In this document: in pieces, positions 49,701 through 55,700 of the stretch
How the letters are laid out: each line of letters opens with the position of its first letter
Position numbering within the stretch: position 1 is the stretch's first letter
Source of the DNA: Thalassolituus hydrocarboniclasticus
Lineage (GTDB): Bacteria; Pseudomonadota; Gammaproteobacteria; Pseudomonadales; Oceanobacteraceae
Assembly: GCF_025345565.1 (NCBI RefSeq)
Contig: NZ_CP054475.1
Span: forward strand, 307,501-371,500
Length of the DNA stretch: 64,000 nucleotides
Direction: 5' to 3'
Notes under the pieces: generated by a model
Told to the model about the DNA's origin: nothing
Databases searched by the model: none
The model's input: only the letters and a program-made list of their open reading frames with translations
Translations under genes and position numbers: made by a program

Positions 49701-52700
49701 GCAAGGAGATGAATCGCATACGCTTTCTCTCCGGGTTGCAGACCGCACAGGCAGAACGCAGGAGTATCCGGTTCCGGTATTGCTGAAAAAAGATCAGCAG
49801 CCAGATATTAGTAAGCTGATTGTTGAGCTGCCACAGGCTGCTATTTATGGCGAAAAAGCCAGTATCCGATTAAGTGGAATTGCGACGGTAGATGATGCTG
49901 GAAGACAACAGTTAAGCTGTAATGTCCTGAACACCTCAGGACAGGTCATTCTCGAATTTACCTGTATGGATGGTACGGTGCGAGTTCCGGTTGCTGCCGA
50001 AGATCGTAACCTGAGTCAGTTCCGCTTCCTGTTGCAGGTTGTTGACCGCTTTGGTCAGCAGGATATTTCTTCAATTTATGAACTGCCTGTAACCAGCCGG
50101 CCAAATCAGGTCCGCTTTACTGTTAATGCCGATGTTAATCCGGCCTTTATTACACCGGATGAAAGTCCGTTATATCAGGTGGTACTGGAGGATGATGCTG
50201 CACGGGGTGTTGCCGCACAAAATATTACCTGGTACATCGCCCGCCGGAACGATGCAAATAATCAAACTTATCTGGGACGCACAGCAACATCCTCTGCAGG
50301 TTACGCAGAGTGGGCGTTGAACAGTAGCCTGACAACCGGGGATTATGTTCTGTCTGCCTATGCTGATTCCCGCTTTGGACTGCAACCAGCGCAATCGGTT
50401 ATCCATGTTGAGGCCGGTCAGCTTACCGGCGTCATCGCCGAATACAGCCAGAATGTGGTTGCTGGTGGAGAAATCCAGCTGACGCTGAAGCCCTCAGATA
50501 AGGCTGGCAATATACCGGTCAACACCGCAGCACAGGATATTCAGATACGCCTGGATAGCGGGTTCCACTTTGCTCTTGATTCTGCCGGTGATATTACGAC
50601 CGCCGCTGACGGTGTTGAAGTGCTCAGCTTCACACTTGAGCAGCAACCGCTGAACCTGACTGTCTCCGCAGCGGAAACAGCAGGAAATTACCAATTCTCT
50701 GTTGATACTGCGCTGACTGTTTATTACCGCAATGGCACAGCTTTAACAGAGAGCAATCAGTTGCCAGTGAATGTTCGTCCGGCTCTGGCAGATGAGGCGC
50801 GAATAGTATTTGTTCGTGACCAGTTCCAGCTGAATCCGGGGTCGGTCAAAGGAGAAATCGAAACGGGAGATCAGCTGAGTTATGAGGTACGCCTGTTCGA
50901 TCGTTTTGGTAACCAGACACAGGATCGGGGCCTTTATTACAGAATCATGGAAGATAGTCATCTTCTGCTCTCTAATTATATCTGGTACGGCGTGTCCTCT
51001 TTCAGTTTGCTGTTTTCAGACGCAGGAACACACCAACTCAGTTTAATATTTGAAGATGAAGCTTATCGCTATCTGAATACTTCGTTTGATGTTCAGGTTG
51101 AACAGAAAGGTCCGGGATTGCTGAATATTACATGGCAGCCTGGTGTTTCTGCTCTTCGTCCACAGCTGATATTTGAATTTGATGAAGCCGTCGAACTTCC
51201 TTCGGGTCGTGCGGCAGGGGATCTATTCATCTTACGTTCAACGGGTATCGAAAACGTATTGGCTGAGTCCGTGGAAAAAGAAGGAACAACACTTCGGGTA
51301 ACACCAGCTCAGAATATGGTTATTAGCCGTACTTACCAGCTGAAGCACGAAGATCTGAATGTACAGTCTGTGGCTACAGGTAAGGCATTCCGCCCTGCAC
51401 AGGTTGGCAGCAGCAGCTGGATTGACACTCCGGATATCTATATTGCAGCGAGTAAAACATATCAAATCGAAGATGATGCGCTGGAACTGCAGGCCCTGAC
51501 AGCAAGCAACTATTACGATATTAAGGATGCCAGAGTCATGTTGTCCGGGCTGACGGATGAGATTCCGGCAGACTTTAATGGCCCCGAGCGCCGTTGGGTT
51601 ATGCCATGGATGTTGACGGATAGCTTTACCGATGGCGAGATTCGTATCTTGAGCGCCAGTGCTAGCAGTTACGCATACAGCAATCCAGCATTCGGCAATA
51701 CGCTGCCAATCCGTATGCTGACCCGTGATGGCGATTTTGACGGTGATGGTATCAGTAACTGGGATGAGCATAGCCGGACAGAATTTGATCCTACTCTGGC
51801 GGATACTAATGGCAATGGTATTTCGGATGGTGATGAAGACGTCGATCAGGATGGTTTAACGAATGCTGAAGAATTCATATTCGGCACGGATTACGATAAT
51901 GACGATACCGACAATGATGGACTTTCTGATAGCTTAGAACGCCAGCTGGGTACGATTGCGGTTGGTGAATCCGGATTTGATTCTGACAACGATGGCATTC
52001 CGGACTATGTCGAATATGTGTCCCTGTCGGATCCGAACAATCCGGACGATCATGCTATCGACCCATTCTTTATCGATAAGCTTGAATTTATTCAAACCAG
52101 TCGCGACTTTACGGCTGGTGATATCGGCACAACTTACCAGCCGGAAATCAGAGCGCATTTTGCTGACGAAAACCTGTCGGTATGGCTGGATATCAGTGGC
52201 ATGGCTGGGCTGTATACGCTGAACAGCAGTGATCTTGCTGTTGTCAGTATTCCGGCAGGCACGCAACAGGTTGAAATTGCAGGAAGTGGAACGACGGTTG
52301 TGCGGGCTTATCTTACCGAGTTGCCTCAGGTTGATGCACAGCAGCTTATCCATGTGCAGGGCGGTGCGGCGTTGCCTGCACCACAACTCCGTTTAATTGA
52401 TGCCGGATATGATGCAGCACTGTACCGGAATACCGATCGAAACATTGTACTGATGGAAATCGAAACTCTGGCTGATGTTCAGGTAATGTCGGTAAGAGTG
52501 AATGGTCAGCCTGTTGGGTTCGATACAAGTGCTGGTAAGGATACCTCCTTCTGTCAGGCCGTTTATGATCAGCGTGGTAATCTGACGGGCGAAGACTCAT
52601 TGCTTGGCTGCGATATGGGTCTGATCAATATATTTGACTGGCCGGAAGCTGTGCCGCAAGACAGCCTGGCTGAGCAGTCGTCTGCGCAGTTCGACGGAAT

Positions 52701-55700
52701 AGAGCCTCAGCAGAATGACCTGCGCTTTGCCCTGTATGTTAAACGTGAGCTGACAGATGCACCGGAGCTGGTTCCCGTTGAAATGACGGTCAGGGATATT
52801 AATGGTACAGAGCATACTCTTGCAGTCAGTATTCCGGTGAGAACAGCCAGAGATCAGAGTGTAACAATTCATGAAGCTGACACGCTGATCTCTACCTGGC
52901 TGCTGCGTGTGATGAACGATACCCCGTCCTCTGTCTTCCTGACGGTGCAGAACGCTGAGGGTGGGAGTGTTTCGTTGGAAGAAGGACCTGGTGAAATATC
53001 AACCTTTGCAGATGACTCCGTGGTTTCTTATGAATTCAGCACGATTAGCCCTGTCTATGATGGGCTGACCCTGACTTATCGCATCTCAGGAGTAACGGAA
53101 CTTACGGATATTCCTTATTTCTACCTTGCCAATGCATCGGGTTCGCAGAATATTGACCAGCTCCGCCTCGGCAGTGTGCAAAATCAGGAGATCAGCGGTG
53201 AAGATCTTCTTATTACCCTGCATTTTGATGGTGATCTGGCGGCAGAGTCTGGTTATCGGTTAATCATCAGTGCCCAGCAACTGGGCAGAAATGCGCTGGA
53301 ATATCCGATGAGTATGGATGCTGAAAAAGCTTTCATTGCACAATTAGAATCTTCGTCATCTTCGCTGTTCCCGGTTGTGAAACCGCTGAGCTTTGAGCTG
53401 AAATCAGAGCGATGGGCGGTTTATGAGGCCTACTTATTAAACCGTGGTGTATTGGATAATAATCTGAATACATTCGCTCAGCCTTGGACACTACCAGCGG
53501 CTGGTAACATGCTGTTCAGCGATGATCCGCAGTGGCTGCATTTTACCAAAGTTTTGGGTAAATATATTTCAGCCAATGCCGAAGACGTTAAAGCAAATGG
53601 CGTTCGTTTGGTTCTCAGTAATGCCAGAGGAGAGGAAGTTTCAACAATCACTCTGCGTGATTCGCAACTGTTGCAGTGGTTAAAATTGATGCCGTCAGTC
53701 AGCAATCCTCTGTTGTTGTCAGAGCTCAGTCATATTGATCTGTATCGAAGTAGAGGCATTAAAACAACGGCTGGTTCAGACATTCAGTGGTGGACTGGCT
53801 TAAGGCTTCCGATGAGCTGGTTTGGGTCATCTGCTGAGCATAGCTTCAGTCTTAACTGCACAGGTTGTTACTACGGTAGCCCAGGTTTTGCACAGCCGGT
53901 TAATAGTAATATGTTCTACTCTCCGGATTTACTGCACATAGGGCCTCAGTTGTTTGCTGGCTCAGGTGGTTCATTAACCCCGCTATCAGCATTGTCGTTA
54001 AAATTCAGCAATAGTTACAAGTTGGGAGGGGCAGAATCCTTGATGATTACTTCCAACTATTCGGAGCAATCTAAGCTAACAGCGCTATGGCAGGATTTTG
54101 ATCGCTTTGTAAGTGATGCAACAACCCCTGAGTGGAGTACATTGCCGCCGACATTGTCTGCTGGTATCGATATTAATACCCGGCCGGATTCCAGTATTCA
54201 GAGTCTGAATCGCCCTGTCTTGGCCCTGGGGAGCAATCGCCTGGTTAATCTGCGATTAAAGCTGGAGCTGGATAAGTCCATCAGTATTAACGGCACCCCT
54301 ATCGGTGGTCGTGGATATATTGTTATGTTTGAAGACCATCTGAAGGCAGGCTGCTACAGTGGTGCATCTTATTTGGATGGTTTCAGCATCTATGGTGGTG
54401 ATGGCGGTGGCTCGTGCGAGGGAGCATTTGGCTTCTACACGTCAGTCGATCAGACTGTTGTTGATATTCCGGTCTACTTATCTGGTCTTCTGCCGCCTGG
54501 AGCCTATCAGGATCAGGTTATTCTTATGGATTTGTCTTCCGGGGCAATAATCCGGGAAAATGTATCCTTTGATGTTGTAGCACCGGGTAATATTGAAGCC
54601 TTGCCTGAATCTGTGCAGTCTTTCGATGCCTTTAAAGTTTATGATTATGATCCGGAGATTCTGATTACGGATTATTCTGCTCTTTTCGGTGTTTCAGGTT
54701 TTGAGTATACCTCATTGCTTATCACGCCTCCGGCAGGAGCTGAGTGGCGTATCTGTGAAATGACTGAGGAGTGGGAACTTATCGAATTCCCATTAACAAC
54801 AGACTGCGACCTCATTCTGTATAAACCGAGCAATCAGGAGCCGCAGTTCCGTTCGGGAGGTAATGGTGATTCACGTCCAAGATATCTGTTGCTGAATGCC
54901 GCATTGGAATATGTCAGGAACGGCGGGAAATTGCAGGTAATGATGCAGTTTGAAAATGACGATAAAATTTACAGCGGTGATATCGGTGTGGATGTTTCTG
55001 AACCGTACTTCAATGTTTATGTAGATGCGGTCGATCCGGAAAATAAAGTGCTGCGTTATCATGTCGGAGATCGTATCGAAGATGCGTTTGGTTTGCGCTA
55101 TTCCTTTAACGCACCTGCTGCGATAGTGCTGATGGTCGATGGTGAACCTGCGCCGTTGGCCAGCCTGGGTAATGATATGAGAGTAATCTACAACTCGACG
55201 GAAAGAGAGGGTGTTTCTTTTATTAAAGATCGGGACTCGTTGGTGGCATTTGAAGATAAATATCTGGGATCGGTATTCGCTTTTTATGGAACGACAAGGG
55301 CTTATAGTTCATCAGCTGGCTGGCCTGATGATGATCCGGAGACCCCGTTACCTGAAGACTGGATTTTTGGATTCTTTCCTGAAAGTGCCGAAGGCTGGAA
55401 TCATCAGGGCTCTGATGGGGATACATGGAATTCTTTAAGCATCTATCTGAATGAAACTCTGGATGGAAAAACCGGATTCCTGCGGGTGTTTGTCAATGGT
55501 AGCTTCTACGATACAGAATCGTTTACCTTTGAAGTACTTCCGGTTACCCAGGAGTATTGTGAAGATTCTATAAAAATCGAGGCATTGACACTTCCTTATT
55601 GGTCTCCTGAACATGAAAATTTCTACTCGGCTTTTTCAATCTCATCGCCATACTTTTTAGATTCTGTATCTATTGGGAAGGAAGGTGTGGAGACAATGAT